Assembly (NCBI RefSeq): GCF_002878395.1
Contig: NC_061114.1
Span: 144,123,167-144,187,166 of the forward strand
Source of the DNA: Capsicum annuum
Taxonomy: Eukaryota > Streptophyta > Magnoliopsida > Solanales > Solanaceae
Direction: 5' to 3'
Length of the DNA: 64,000 bases
A program made the translations under genes and the position numbers. The number at the start of each line of letters is the position of its first letter. Position 1 is the first letter of the stretch. Shown here piece by piece: positions 24,851-36,704 of this stretch. The notes under the pieces were generated by a model, which had not been told where the DNA came from, searched no databases, and saw nothing but the letters and a program-made list of their open reading frames with translations.

Positions 24851-25740
24851 ATGTCTATTTATTTATGCATGAGGGGGGTTCTCATAGAAGACATAGGTTA
24901 TTGGAGGGCGAATGTGAAATTTAGGGTGTCCTCTTTTTAGGGTGGACCATATATGTATATTTCTCCATGAGATGCTTTGTTAGGTAGTGCATGGTGGTTG
25001 ATAAATGCTAGTTTTGAAGTTAGGTGTTGATTTTGATGAAGGGAGTATGTTAGCTCGGTGATACCAATATAGTAAATGTGGAGGTAGATTTGTAGGTTGG
25101 ATGAGGTTTGTGGAAGGGGCGAGATTGGTGACTTGTAAATGCAATAGTGGGAAAGTTGTGACATATAGAGTAGAGGTTTAGGTTGAATTAATTGATTGGG
25201 GTTCTAGTCATTGGATGGACTAGAGCATGGAGTTTATGTAACTATATTGGGCTCTAAGCGGTATTTAGATGAATGAGGTTCTAGGTATATGAGAACCAAG
25301 CATCCCGAGTAATCAACAATGGTGACACATTTTAGAGTAGAGTATTTTTATTATAGGTGTAATAAGATGAAGGTCGATGGTTAATATTAAATTTTCTTTT
25401 AGTAGTGGACTCTAAGGGAAGGTCGGAGTGCATATTCTAATAATTCTCCCCTAGAGTTGCATGCTTTTTGGTAGCAATTATGCCTAAGATTTGTATTTTG
25501 CATTCATTTTGTTCCTTGGATATGAATCTTGGACTTACATTACATTTGTATGATGTGTGGTATGTGCAGTCTTGTCCTTTTAGTTTCCTATTCTAAGTGC
25601 ACCTTCTATGGTGTGTTTTGTCTTTGTGGTTCTTCTTTTTTGACCTAGGTGGTCCTTATTTCAGAGGTCTCACTTTAAGTGACATATGTAATTTTTGTGC
25701 TTTAGTTCATTGATGAACCGTTTTATGCTAGGGTGGTATT
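24851..25740 (+). other. Unassigned stretch where X RT to integrase core should be
   Basis: About 0.9 kb shows none of the expected RT, RNase H or integrase motifs in any frame I could read, although it lies between RT start and chromodomain. It may be extremely degraded pol, a filler from another source, or an insertion. The open frame at 24937-25164 (minus) has no recognisable motif. Confidence 0.5.
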
Positions 25741-26510
25741 GGCTTTGGAGGTGTAGTGATGTTTTAAAGCAGAGTAGAGGTAGAAGTCCCTAAGTAGGGG
25801 AGAGTCTGGGTGACTACTAGAGCTAAGGTTTTGGAGGGTGAGGTAAGGTTCTGGTCATAAGAGATGGTTAGGGAGAAATAGGCGGTAAGAATCTTTGTGA
25901 AAATGATAATGGTTTCTAAACATTTTGAAGGATAGATCACATCATGGGTATAAAAAAGTTAGGCTTGAATGTTGTGGTTTGTAGATATGCCTATCATTCT
26001 CTTGGGTACTTAATAAGCTTGGTAAGGCATGATTCTTGGCTATTATGATGGAAGCGGAGTAATATTTTGGATGGATGTAAGAGGAAGAGTCTTGTGGCCT
26101 GAGTTATCTTCTCTTGGATATAGGTAGGCTTGAACATTAAAGTAGTGTATAGCTAGATTTTGCCTCTCTTATTAGTGCATCTTGGGGGAATAGAAAGTTT
26201 AATTGTACTTACCCTCTAGCTTGAAGTCTATTCATTTGATATTCCATGTGGTTGTGTTAAGGTAAGGTGTGGTTGGTCCTTCGTCTATTGTTTTCTTTAG
26301 GTGGTATTGATATCTTAGACTCTTTGTTCTTTATGGAGTTTACTGGTAAGGATCTTGGGTAGGCACGTTCGCCAGTTGTGAGCAAAAAGGTGTGGTTTTG
26401 GTAAAGGTTCTGTGGTGGACCCAAAAGTCTGAGGAAGATATTTGGTGATACGGAAGAGGACGTGGAGTTCAAGTATGCACATTTGTTCTTCTTTCTTGAA
26501 ACCCATGCAT
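25741..26510 (+). pseudogene. X integrase end with chromodomain remnant
   Basis: Across 26240-26500 short segments in shifting frames match the end of plant chromovirus integrase: a 'FHV' lead, the chromodomain core (clearest in the second copy as 'LVKVLWWTQK') and an 'EEDVEF-Y-LF' end. It aligns with 35316-36000. The upstream part, 25815-26240, matches the second copy but has no motif I can name. Confidence 0.72.
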
Positions 26511-26758
26511 AAGGTATGTGTTCTTCGTCACAACTTTGTTAAAGGAAGGGTTGATTTCCTTGTGTCTTTGTTTTGTAACTTAGTTAATAGTCAGAATGGA
26601 GGACTTTGGGTGTAAATCGTGCTTAGGGAGTATGGTGATCTTCTCATTTTCTATTATCCAATGTGTCATAATTTTGTTTGAGGGAAGTTTGATATGTGTT
26701 AATGTGTTAATTCATGCTTGTGCTTGAATTTACCCTTCATTTGAGGATGAATGATCCT

Positions 26759-26771
26759 AAGTGGGGGAGAA
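26759..26771 (+). other. X polypurine tract
   Basis: aagtgggggagaa directly precedes the 3' LTR, the classic gypsy PPT form. In the second copy (37799-37811) it has decayed to a tgcaaggaagaa-like run. Confidence 0.85.
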
Positions 26772-28390
26772 CGAAACACCCTAAATTGGACCCTTAGAAA
26801 AATTTCCTAAGTTTGAGACTCTGGGTAAGGTACGACTCATGGGTACTAGTCATACCCTAGAATACAGCTTCGTATCCCTTCCTCATATGCTAGACAGTGT
26901 GCTTTTGATTATTTTTTGTACCCTAAGATAGTAGTGGGGTATGTTTGGTTGTATAATGACCAGTGTTGGGGTCCTTGGTAAGGTCTAGGGTACCACTTAT
27001 ACCCTAGGGTAAGACTAAGGGGTGGTGGTTGTACCCTCCAGCATGCAGGTTTTTAACTTTTAAGCTGAGGTGTTTTCGGATATTTCCCATCCCAAAACCC
27101 TTAAGTCCCCACACTATATAACATGTTGTGGCCTTTCATAACACTAATTTCCTTGATCAAACATTGCAAATACTCTCTCACACTCACTCTTGATGATTGG
27201 AGGCTAGGGTTTCTACAAGTGTTCTTCAAAGGGCTCAAGAGTCAAGTTTTCTTCCATGGATCTTCTTGTATAAGGCATGTGCTCCTCCCTCATTTTTAGT
27301 TCCAATTAAAGGCATGATTTAATGTATAAAAACTTTATTATGAGTCATAAATGGTTGTTTTGGAAAATCAATGTTGATGGTTTTGATGCATATTGATGGG
27401 TATTGTATAGTCTTGGTTTAAACTATGTTTTCACATGTCTTTGGTGGTGGTTTGCACATTTGGGAGCTTGTTGGTTGTGGTTTATCATATGGGTCATGGG
27501 TAACCTATAACTTGATGGTTTATGCTTTGGCTTTTGTCTTGGTAAAGGTGTGCCCTCAACATGTTCGATAAAATGCGTATGAGAATGTTTGGTAATAGAA
27601 CCCTAAATTCATTTGCATTGGTTTAAATGATTTTGAAATGGACTCAAATGGTTTTGAATGGTATGAATGGTTTTGGAATAGTTAAATGGTAAGGCCTTGG
27701 TGGCTACGAAATTGTTTTGAATGAAAACTTTGTAGGTACATGGGAATTCCCCAAGTGAACGAAATAATGATATTGGTTTGAATTATAAACGTCTTGTTGG
27801 GTACAAGGAATCCCACAAGAAAAGCTTTATAATGAAATACTTGTGAGGTATACGGGAATCCCCTAAGTAAGCCTAATAATGATGTACTTGTGGGCTATAT
27901 GGGAATCCATCTAGCAATCTAACAATGTAACCTATGTGGTATATGGGAATCCCCTAAGGTTGGCTAAGGACATTTCTTGCAACCTATAGTCAGTATGATG
28001 ATACCACTAGTTATAGCCTTGGTTAATAATAAATAAAATAATATAATTGGGAAATAATAGCGGTGCGTGATAGCTAGCCATTATGGTGTGAGTCCTGAGG
28101 ATGGACACTAGAAACTTATGTTTGTTGACATGATTATTGGGCGACCCTATACTTGTGGGGTAAGCAGGAATCCCCTAAAATTTTTATATATGTATCATGG
28201 AGAGCGAAGGGTACACGGAAATCCCCTACTCCTATGATATATTTGGTTCGTGTGGCTACAAACATTGGGGCCCGTCCAGGAGGTGACACTGTACCTATAT
28301 AGCCTATGGGTAGATTATGTTGGTTAAGCTACACATACCTAGATTAATAATTTAAAAGGCATGCTAAACCCAATTCCCTTTCTTGGCATG

Positions 28391-28424
<34 letters not shown>

Positions 28425-29066
28425 TTATGTATGGTTGTGAATGCATTTGGTTGGTTAAATTGATTTTAATGGTTGACATTATTTTATCCTTATCCTGAGT
28501 ACATGATAGTGTTCACTCACAAACCCATATTCGGGCGGCTGTATCCCCACTCAATACAGCAACCAGCCATACAACTCCACCTGCTCATTGATCGAATTTA
28601 GGAATAGTCCGTGTTGAATCAAAGTGTTGATCTTCTATAGCTCAGAAGGCATCTATTACAGGTCATGAATTACCTTTCATACTTTGTCCTTTATAGACTT
28701 TGGATTTTGTCTATTATCGGGGGCATATCCTAGCTAGATACGTTTAGATTTGGTTTAAAGGCTTTGTATGGACAACCGTGGACTTGGGTAGGGAATGGTC
28801 ATTATATATTTATATTCATATACAAGGGGTTATCATTTTTTGTTCGGTTGGTTGTTTATTGGATAGTTTGACTTGGTCGGGTTGGTCTAGGATATAAACT
28901 CAAGCCAAAGACATCACATTTTAAAATGTGTTGTCTTGTTCTATGTTCGGAATTCATCCGACACGGGGTATATGATGCTTGATTAGTTTGGGTATTGAGG
29001 GTGGTTTCCAGTGCCAATTGGACTTGAGATGCCCATTACAAAAAGTCTTCTGTTCAGTTCGTGTCA
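26772..29066 (+). repeat. X 3' LTR (copy X2)
   Basis: It starts cgaaacaccctaaattgg and ends ttcgtgtca. The gggaatcccct units lie near 27745, 27808, 27858, 27904, 27946, 28168 and 28218. It is followed directly by antisense gag sequence, in the same way as copy X3. Confidence 0.87.
28391..28420. repeat. (TA)n microsatellite
   Basis: About 15 TA units lie inside the X LTR. At the same LTR position copy X1 has a much shorter run (near 22472) and copy X3 has a TA run followed by a GT run. Confidence 0.92.
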
Positions 29067-29962
29067 TTGGGGACCACCTCTATGACTATGCATACCACCT
29101 ATAGCTAGCCGAAGAACTACCTGAATTGGTGGAACACTCTGAAATGAATGAACCATTGCTCCACGATTGGGGAACTCTTTCGAGAAATGGCCTATAGTCC
29201 CACAACTATAACATGATTCAGATGTTGTACCAAAACTAGAAGATCTAGGTAAACCAGAATAACAACCATGACTAGAATAACAAGAAGACAAACCCCTCGA
29301 AGGCTAACTACGACTCTAGCCGGGACAATCGGTAAGATTGAACTTATCTCAATCGCCAATAAAAATGGCGGCCTAAAAGAGCCTAGTAGACTAAACCTAA
29401 TGCCGAGGGCACTTTCCCTGAAAACCATTGAATCTTAATCATGATTTAGTACGATTCCTACTGAAACTACCCTGATACCGTGCCTCTTATCTCTACCACC
29501 TTGGGCCTCACGATACATCTTATCCATACTTAAGTATGATCAAGAACCTCAATAAAAGACCTGCCCACAACAACCAAACATTGTGTAGACATACAAAGAG
29601 AAAGTCTCAATTCCCAAAAAAACCAATGAACCCTCTCAGTCTCAGTAGTCAAAATTGAAGTAGCATACCTAGGCAACTCATGAAATTGAGCCTAATACTC
29701 TATAACAGTTATGGAACCCTACTCGAACCTTAAGAACTGATCTCTCAAATGATCATTAGGCTTGGGAGCATATACTTCTCCAAAAAGATCTCGAAGAACT
29801 CAATCAATGTAAATGAGGGAGATCTAGCTGGCCTTGACTCAAGATGACCTATCTATCGATGTTGAGCTGCCAAGTCCAATAGAAAATAAGTTTCATCCAC
29901 ACCATAAGACTTAACTAGGCCCAAATTATAGAGCCTATCCTTCTAAGGAATCAAAAACTTGT
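29067..29962 (-). pseudogene. Family G gag, copy A (partial)
   Basis: The minus strand encodes a Gag central and C-terminal part. A knuckle at 29172-29213 reads CYSCGTIGHFSKEF (first two Cys and His kept, last Cys replaced). The Gly/Ser/Tyr-rich sequence before it is normal for plant Gag. Further upstream an 'FHEL'-type core lies near 29680. The 3' end is cut by the X LTR. The N-terminal end stops near 29962, where copy B continues (48660 onward). Confidence 0.83.
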
Positions 29963-30734
29963 AATCTTGAAAGAGAATTAATGTTTATTGAATGTTCTTG
30001 GATTGGGAAACACAAATCTTGATGTTTTCTTGATGGTTCTTGAACTTAAAGAACTTGAATTTTTTATCTTCTTGAAGAAGGGTTTGAACTATGTTCATGG
30101 AGAAATATCTTGAAATAAACCCTAATTTTGATGTTAAGGATGAATGAGGAGTTATGTTCTTTAATTCGATGGATTTATGGGGTTAAAAAGGGTGGAAAAA
30201 GACAAAAAAATCTCATTAAAACGTCATTACAGCGCTGTGTTGAACTTGGTTGATGGTCTAGGTGATGGAACGTCACTCAAACTGTCATTTTAAGGATAGA
30301 AAATGATATTACTATTTGATTTGCGATGGTTTTGTTGACGGGCCGTTGCTGGCTTGACAGTCCGTTAGCCTGGCCACTGCACCTCGCCAAGCTGACAACT
30401 CTCTTGTAAAATGGGCATAACTTCTTACTCCAATATCAGATTTTTGCAAAATTGGTATCGTTGGAAAGAGAATTAAATTATATATCTTTTGGTGGGTCAT
30501 TAAATAAAAAATTACATGTAGAACAAAATATATGCTCATTTGAAGTTGACTATAGCAACATCTTTTACTAGAACTCAATCGGTAAGGGATATTTTTATTC
30601 GTCTAATAGCTAGGATGTATTTGAAACCTTAATACACATCAAACTTGATCATAAAACTACCAAACTACTATAATTCATTTCTTATGATCTTGAAACCTGG
30701 TTTTAATATTGGTTTGGATTGTCGGGGTATTACA
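29963..30734 (-). repeat. Partial LTR fused to family G gag
   Basis: Its right end, in minus orientation, reads TGTAATACCCCGACAATCC, a typical gypsy LTR start. It contains repeated short words near 30220-30400 (cgtcattac, cgtcactc, gacgggccgttg, gacagtccgtta). It joins the gag with no PBS or Gag start between, so a deletion is inferred at about 29962/29963. Confidence 0.65.
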
Positions 30735-30747
30735 TGTTACGCACACA

Positions 30748-31655
30748 TGATAAGACTCAAAATTACACTCAAATTAGGTTTAAGGCGGTTGTTTTCAATA
30801 TATTTACCCATCTAAGAGTCTGAGTTGAATAAAAGAGGAGTGAATATGTAGAGTTCAAAACTTGCATGTGTTGGTAGTTAACTAAGTGTTAACCCATAGT
30901 GCGGATTTAAACAACATAAGAAATTAAATAGGGGTTTGGTTAGAATGATGTTAAACATAATAGTAATGAACACTATTATGAGATTGAAAGATCCCAGAAT
31001 GTTAACAAATGGATGGGACCCTTGGGGTTATGCGATCCTGGGTGGGTGTCATGTATGGGTTGAAACATACATAAAAATTAGAATTTAATTATTCATGGAA
31101 AGAAAAATGAATATAATCCATAAGATTTATAATCAATCAAAATCCAAAATCTCTGATTGAAACACACATAAATACTATTTTACTTAATAATAGTGTATTT
31201 TGCTCTCCAAACATCAAAATAGGATGTTGCAATTATGAAGGTTTGAGCCTTTTATTTTTTTGGATCGAGCCGTATGAATTTAAAAGTTTGCCCTTAAAAT
31301 TTTCTCGACCAATTGCGATCTCATTTTTCTATCGTGGTTATGACTTTGTGATCACAAGGCATTAGTTTTCAATTACAGTAATTCTTCCTACTTGGATCTA
31401 TCATGATCATGACCCTCAGAGTGTGATCACAACATTTGAGGGCCATATCAGAGGCCTATATTCAACCTTTGTCCATTTTATTTCACTTTCCTTCCTTCTA
31501 CCTTTGCCTTTGCTCTCTTTTCACTAGATTTCCCCATAAGATCGAAAAAATTAGAAGTTGAGCATTTTATACAGAATTAGTTTCATATATTCAATTAACT
31601 GACCATAGTGTGCAAGAAATTATATACAAATGAGTGGAAAATTTTCCACTAATCA
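30748..31655 (-). repeat. W1 3' LTR (908 bp)
   Basis: It starts tgataagactcaaa and ends ccactaatca, a TGAT...ATCA terminal inverted repeat. It aligns with 50993-51884. The part at 31310-31450 holds repeated words such as ctatcgtggttatgac and tatcatgatcatgacc. Downstream of them on the minus strand is a TATA-like agtatttatg near 31165. Confidence 0.85.
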
Positions 31656-31672
31656 GAACCACCAACTTAAAG
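31656..31672 (-). other. W1 polypurine tract
   Basis: The minus strand reads tttaagttggtggttc immediately before the LTR start TGATTAG. The form resembles the ttaagt..ggggg tracts of Athila-group elements; W2 has the same at 51885-51900. Confidence 0.7.
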
Positions 31673-33470
31673 ACTTTGCTTGTCCTCAGGCAACACTACT
31701 TCACACTCAATGAGACTATCCAACTTATAATATCACACTTCTCAACCACATGGGCACCTTTATTTTGAACTTGCTTACCACTAACAATTAATCAACCGGC
31801 ATGAGAAGTTCTAACTATATAACCCCTTCAAATTCAATGACATTTTCAAGATTGCAATGAAATTTAGAGATTAATCAAGCAACAACAACCAGTTCTCTAG
31901 AAGTGAATCTCTATCAGTAGGAAATTAAATGTTCTCTTTCACCTTATATTATAAAGATGTCAACTTTACCAATCTTTCATACTCAACATGCCTTCTCATA
32001 AAACAAAGTCCCAAAATACCAAATTTTCACCATGTAATAATGGACGAATGTGCAACCACTAACACTTACCAAAAACTTGTAAATACACACAAGTATCATA
32101 CCATAATCTTGCCCTAATTTTCGATCACTACTAACTTGAAAAAACATAGTTGGAGATCCCAATGGACTATTTCAAGATTGTAAAGACGGCTCAAGGACGT
32201 GTAGGATAAGCTTTTGGGATAAAAGTGAATTTTCATTCCTTGAACTCCACATAAAACTAATTAGATCAAAATTTGATCATTAGCCACTCCATTCAATTCT
32301 AAATCTCACATGTCTTTTTAACTTTAGATCACCTATTATTTGAAAGCATTCTCTTTCATTTCGTTCATTATTGCAATCACATGCTTTTTCTTTCTTTTGT
32401 TGCTTCCACTTTTTTCCATTCATTAATTTTATTTAGGCACTTGTTTACAAGACCATGGAATCAGATCATCTCTTTTAAGATCCACCACCCCAACATAGGG
32501 TTTTAGACTCAAGTTGGCACTTTTAAGATCAAGGATGGTAGGATTTCAAATAGGCTTAAATTTATAATGGTTTGAGACTCGTAACATGGTTTCCAAAGAA
32601 AGGTCAATAGGCTCAAAAAGGTTGACTAGGGATATCGTTCACATGCAAATAGGTTTTTTAGGCTATATTATTTTCAACAGTCACAACGATGACCAAATAT
32701 CATTTATCCAAGTGCGCATAGTAAAGATTATCTTTGAAAAACCAATGTGGTAAGTTCAAGATGATACATGTAAGCACAAGAATCATTTGACTCATTCTCA
32801 CCACACATGGATGCAAACTATTTGAGAAAGAGCGATGGCATTTCCTACTTAAGAAAAAAAGGGATATTTGTCATATTATAACTAACTAAAGAATTTGGAG
32901 TCATAAAAAAAAGGCAAAGTTTTTAAAAAACCATTCAATTCTATGCCCTTGATTTTCACAAAAAAAAATTGACAAAGGATGATGCTCATTTTGACCTTCA
33001 CCATGCAAGATTAACTGTCGGTAGCACTAAGAAAGCGATTGTCTCACATTCGGGTAATACTTATGGCTACTCATACTTCACCATAGATACCACATCAATC
33101 CCAATTTATTATTCCATGGGTACTTAGAATTCCCATGATTTATGACACAAAATCCATCTATCATACCAAAAGGATTATCCAACATCAATATCAAAAAGAA
33201 TAATAAAAAGCTTCAAAAATAAAATGACTTGTTAATAAATTCACTACAAACATAGGCGCTAAGTATACCCAAAGTACAAACAAAATTATCGAATCATAAA
33301 AATAATACAAATAACCCAAATATCCATACCAAAAAAACAAATTCATCCCTATATTAAAACTAAATAATTAAAAAGAATCAAATTATCCAAATATGAAACA
33401 AATACGGAAATAAGGACACCCAACTAAAAAGTTATAGTGTCCTCACTAAACATCATGAAAGTATAAAAGA
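31673..33470 (-). other. W1 3' non-coding region
   Basis: A long AT-rich stretch with no protein motif is collinear with 51901-53706 of W2. Positions 33414-33418 (ggaca) are the unoccupied counterpart of the element Y insertion site. The short open frame at 31929-32117 (plus) is antisense to the element and has no motif. Confidence 0.7.
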
Positions 33471-34640
33471 GTTAAAAGGGGCTATTTAAAACTTCATCAT
33501 TGGCTTCCATCGCTCTCTATCTCCTTATCAGCATCATCAGACTCTGGCTCCTTTTCCTTAAACCATCTATCTCGTATCTCATCACCAACATCCAACCTCA
33601 TGGAAGGAAGCCACTCTTTTGGATTTAGGACCGTCCATAAGCCCTTCACCCCTTTCCACATTTGGGTGAAGAACTTGTGTAGACTTTTCTACCTTCTTTT
33701 TATTTTATCATGAGACTTACTCAAATTTTGGTGTGATTAGTCTAAGGATGTGTAAGCCTACTCTATACTAGATATGGTAGGTCCTTGAACTTTCTAATTA
33801 TCTAGAAGCCTATCATAGTTATTTTAAGAGATATTAGAGGAGTGATCTATTTAAGACCCACCTAGACCTATAGGTAATTTGGACACCAAGTCTCAGATGA
33901 TCTGTATCTTACTTAACAACTCATTGAATTTCCCTAATGAAGATGTCCTACAAGAGTTGAGATCATCACCCACCAACTTAACCAAATCTATCTCTCTTTT
34001 AGCTATTTGAAGTTGCACATTCATTGTCCATCTTCAATGGGTATATTGGTGTCTTAGGGGATATCTATTTGTCCCTTAAATATTCCTCAACTTTGTCCAT
34101 CTACCATAGTTTATTGATTAGAGATGGAATAATTAGCATGGGACCACCTTGACTCTTGTAATTCCTTAACACAACAATAACAAAGAGTTCAACATTCAAA
34201 GGAATATTTTCAAAAATATAAGCTACCACTTGGGCCCATATGACATGGATGTTTGTTACGTTTTTTCTAGGGTAGACACGACTATAGATAATTTTCAACC
34301 AAATCTATGCTTCTATCATAAACTCATTCTAGTTTATCCCAATTATCTTAGAGGCCCATGGGAATTTTCTTCTCTGGCATAATTTCGAGGCTAATAAACT
34401 CCTTTGGGTACAATATTTAACCTCAAAATCCCTCCAGTCGGCATCCGAAAACCCATATACCTCATTGATCATCTCAGATCTAAAGTTGACAACCTTTCCC
34501 TGAATTTTCATAACAAGGTTAGATATACTTACGACTTTGAGGTTTGCATAAAAACCCCACATCCATTGTTCATTGCCTTTGTATAGCTATTGGGAAAAAT
34601 ATCTCTATCCTATTTCCTGCAATCTCTAATGGAAGGCTAG
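33471..34640 (-). pseudogene. Putative plant transposon protein, broken (W1)
   Basis: Two minus-strand pieces carry the fold's landmarks. 34329-34562 begins 'MWGFYANLKVV' and has 'QGKVVNFRSEMINEVYGF', the part that in this family reads 'EFYANL...RGK-V-F-...IN-...G'. 34101-34298 continues with 'IIYSRVYP', 'VVAYIFENIPLNV' and 'LIIPSLINKLW'. Databases list such proteins as putative plant transposon protein (I recall PF20167, unverified). Biochemical role is unknown. The C-terminal part toward 33480 is read only by similarity to W2. Confidence 0.8.
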
Positions 34641-35306
34641 AGGTTTTTTTGGGAAATTTCTACAAAAAAATGCCCTACTCAAAGAGTAGTTTCTTTCTAG
34701 CTAGATCCTCGTAATATACGATCTAGTAGTTGGATATGAGAAAGAGGATTTGGTTGAATTCATCCATTCTTTGCTTTTTAAGAAACTTAAAGATAATACA
34801 TAATAATTAACCATCAAGATTGTCATATGAAAATAATTTTATGTGACTGGGTGAATCTAAACAAATGGATCAAGGATAGAGTTAGGGCTTAAAATGAAAG
34901 TTCATGATTTTGGGTAGACATGCAGATAGGCCTCAGGTCTCACGATTGCATTCTACTAAGTCATGATTGTGACACTCGATGTTCTTATTAGATAGGCCCC
35001 AGGTCTTGCAATCTCACTCTCCAATATTGTATTTGCGATGCCTAAGGCTTTATCATCCCAGGCTTGTTCAATTTTAAATTTGAAATTTCTATCCCAATTT
35101 GTGTTTATAAAAGATGTACAAAACTTAAAAAATGGAATAGACTTCATACTCACAAAAGAATGCCCTCTAAATCATAGAAAAATTATAAAAGAACTTATTC
35201 AAGAATTTTATCAAATACTTTGTGTGCACCTTAAATTATCACTTATTTGGAATCACAATTAGGTACTCAAGACATCCTCAATGATGCACTTACCTACAAT
35301 AACATC
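34641..35306 (-). promoter_or_regulatory. Word-repeat region upstream of W1 ORF
   Basis: On the minus strand upstream of the ORF two copies of a gacctg(a/g)ggcctatct word (near 34930 and 34987) alternate with caatcgtgag/caatcatgac words. This dyad-rich style is otherwise seen in the LTR promoter regions of the window. No clear TATA box was found between it and the ORF. Promoter function is inference only. Confidence 0.4.
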
Positions 35307-35307
35307 A
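35306..35307. other. Rearrangement breakpoint W1 / X3
   Basis: Sequence matching W2 ends at ...aacatcaac (35306) and sequence matching X internal (from about 25812, tactagagctaagg) begins at tactagaactatgg. Only about two bases (ac) are shared by both parents at the join. Neither side has an LTR terminus, so this is not a retrotransposon insertion border. Confidence 0.8.
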
Positions 35308-35699
35308 ACTACTAGAACTATGGTTTTAAGGGGTGACATAAGGTTATGGTCATGAGTGATGGTTAGGGAGAAATAGGCGGTAAGAATCTTTGTAAAAATA
35401 ATTGAGGTTGCTATACCTTTGTAAGGACAGATCGTATCATGGGTATAGAACAGGTAGGCTTGAATTTTTGGTTGGTAGATATACCTAATATTTTTTTGAG
35501 TATTTAATAAGCTTTGTGAGGAATGATTCTTGGCTATAGTAATAGAAGCAGAGTAATATTTTGGGTTGATGTAAGGGAAAGAGTCTCCTGGCCTAAGTTA
35601 TATTCTCATTGCTTTTGGTGGGATTTAACATAGAAGTAGTGTATAGCTAGAAATTGACTCTCTTGGTAATGTATCTTTGGAGAATTGTAAGTTGAATTG

Positions 35700-36000
35700 T
35701 ACTTACCCTCTAGCATGAAGTCTATTCATTCGATATTCCATGTGCTGGTGATGAGGTAAGGTGTGCATGGTCCTTCATCGGTTGTTTTCATTAAGTGGCA
35801 TTGATATCTCAGACTTTTGTTGTTTAAGAAGGTTCCTGTTAAGGATCTTAGGTTGGCAATTTTGCCAGTTGCGAATAAAAAGTATGGCTTTGGTGAAGGT
35901 TTTGTGGTGGACACAAAAGTTTGAGAAAGATATTTGGGGATGCAGAAGAAGACGTGGAGTTCAAGTATCGATGTTTGTTCTTTATTCTTGAAACTCACGC
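35700..36000 (+). pseudogene. X3 chromodomain remnant
   Basis: The open frame 35761-35991 includes 'LVKVLWWTQKFEKDIW'. A one-base frame change later another reading gives 'EEDVEFKYRCLF'. This pair matches the VKVLWRNQ...EATWE...ADM-.RYPHLF end of plant chromovirus chromodomains and is the clearest copy of this module in X. Confidence 0.8.
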
Positions 36001-36336
36001 TTAAGGTATGTGTTCTTCATCATAATTTTGACAAAGGAAGGGTTGATTTCCTTTTGTGTTTGTTTTCTAACTAAGTTAAAGGTCAAAATAGAGGTGTTGG
36101 GGTGTAAATCATGATTGGGGAATGTGGTGATATGATGTTTAAGCAGATACTAACATATTTGAGCCATTAACTGATATTAATTGCAAAGTCTTAAGCAACT
36201 TTTTTCATTTTTTATTGTTCTCTTTAATATTGCAGTAAAAGTCAAGATGTATGAAAATGCATAAAAGCTCCATCTGGAAGGATGATTTTTCGACAAAGAT
36301 GTAAGAAATTAAGTTTTGAAGATTTCTTTAAATGAC

Positions 36337-36650
36337 TTGGTCTGATAAGCTATCTGATCTGTGATAAGATATCAGACCATGTCGTTACACATAGGCAAAG
36401 AATAAGAAAATTGAAGATTTTCGTATGACATATCCTGATAAGCTATCAGATCTTTGATAAGCCGCCAGACATGTCGTCGCTCAGAAGCAGAAGGCAGAAA
36501 TTGAAAGCAAGTTCTGACGACTAGTCTGATTAGTTGTTAGAATTATGATAAGTCATCACACAGGTCATCAGACAGATAAAGAGGACCTTACGACATTCTC
36601 TGATAACTTATCATATTTGTGATAAATTATCAAATATGTCGTCACCTAAA
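36337..36650 (+). repeat. Four dyad-rich units in the solo LTR
   Basis: Units begin near 36341, 36434, 36516 and 36599. Each combines ctgataagctatc-like and gtgataag..atcaga-like inverted parts and ends with (a/g)tgtcgtc(g/a)c, except for a degenerate third unit. Spacing is about 80-90 bp. Confidence 0.78.
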
Positions 36651-36696
36651 AGAAAATTTCTAAATTCTTAATTTTAGATTTTTCTTAAGTCAGGGA

Positions 36697-36704
36697 TATA
36701 AATA
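36697..36704 (+). promoter_or_regulatory. TATA-like box of the solo LTR
   Basis: tataaata lies about 50 bp after the last dyad unit, in the plus orientation implied by the LTR 3' signature. A role as the LTR promoter is the usual expectation for this position; it is untested here. Confidence 0.6.

Larger units (their letters stand above)
20660..29066 (+). mobile_element. Element X: chromovirus with central pol deletion
   Basis: Two similar LTRs (20660-23116 and 26772-29066) enclose a PBS, gag knuckle, protease, the start of RT, an unassigned stretch, an integrase-end/chromodomain remnant and a PPT, in plus-strand order. The middle of pol (most of RT, RNase H, integrase core) cannot be found. 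Flanking pentamers (cccta left, ttggg right) do not match, so the two LTRs may not come from a single unrearranged insertion. Confidence 0.82.
30748..35306 (-). mobile_element. Element W1, 5'-truncated
   Basis: On the minus strand this is the 3' part of an Athila-group-like element: upstream word region, plant-transposon-protein ORF, long 3' non-coding region, PPT and 3' LTR. It matches W2 (50993-53706 plus 59964-61800) almost throughout. It stops at 35306, where W2 continues for at least 2 kb more. Confidence 0.82.

Noticed and set aside
20655..29071. Target duplication for element X (cccta / ttggg)
   Set aside because: The two pentamers do not match, so no duplication is claimed.
36341..36650. 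Regularly spaced repeats resembling a CRISPR-like array
   Set aside because: The repeats are degenerate, spacers are not unique sequences of equal length, and the array lies inside a plant LTR.
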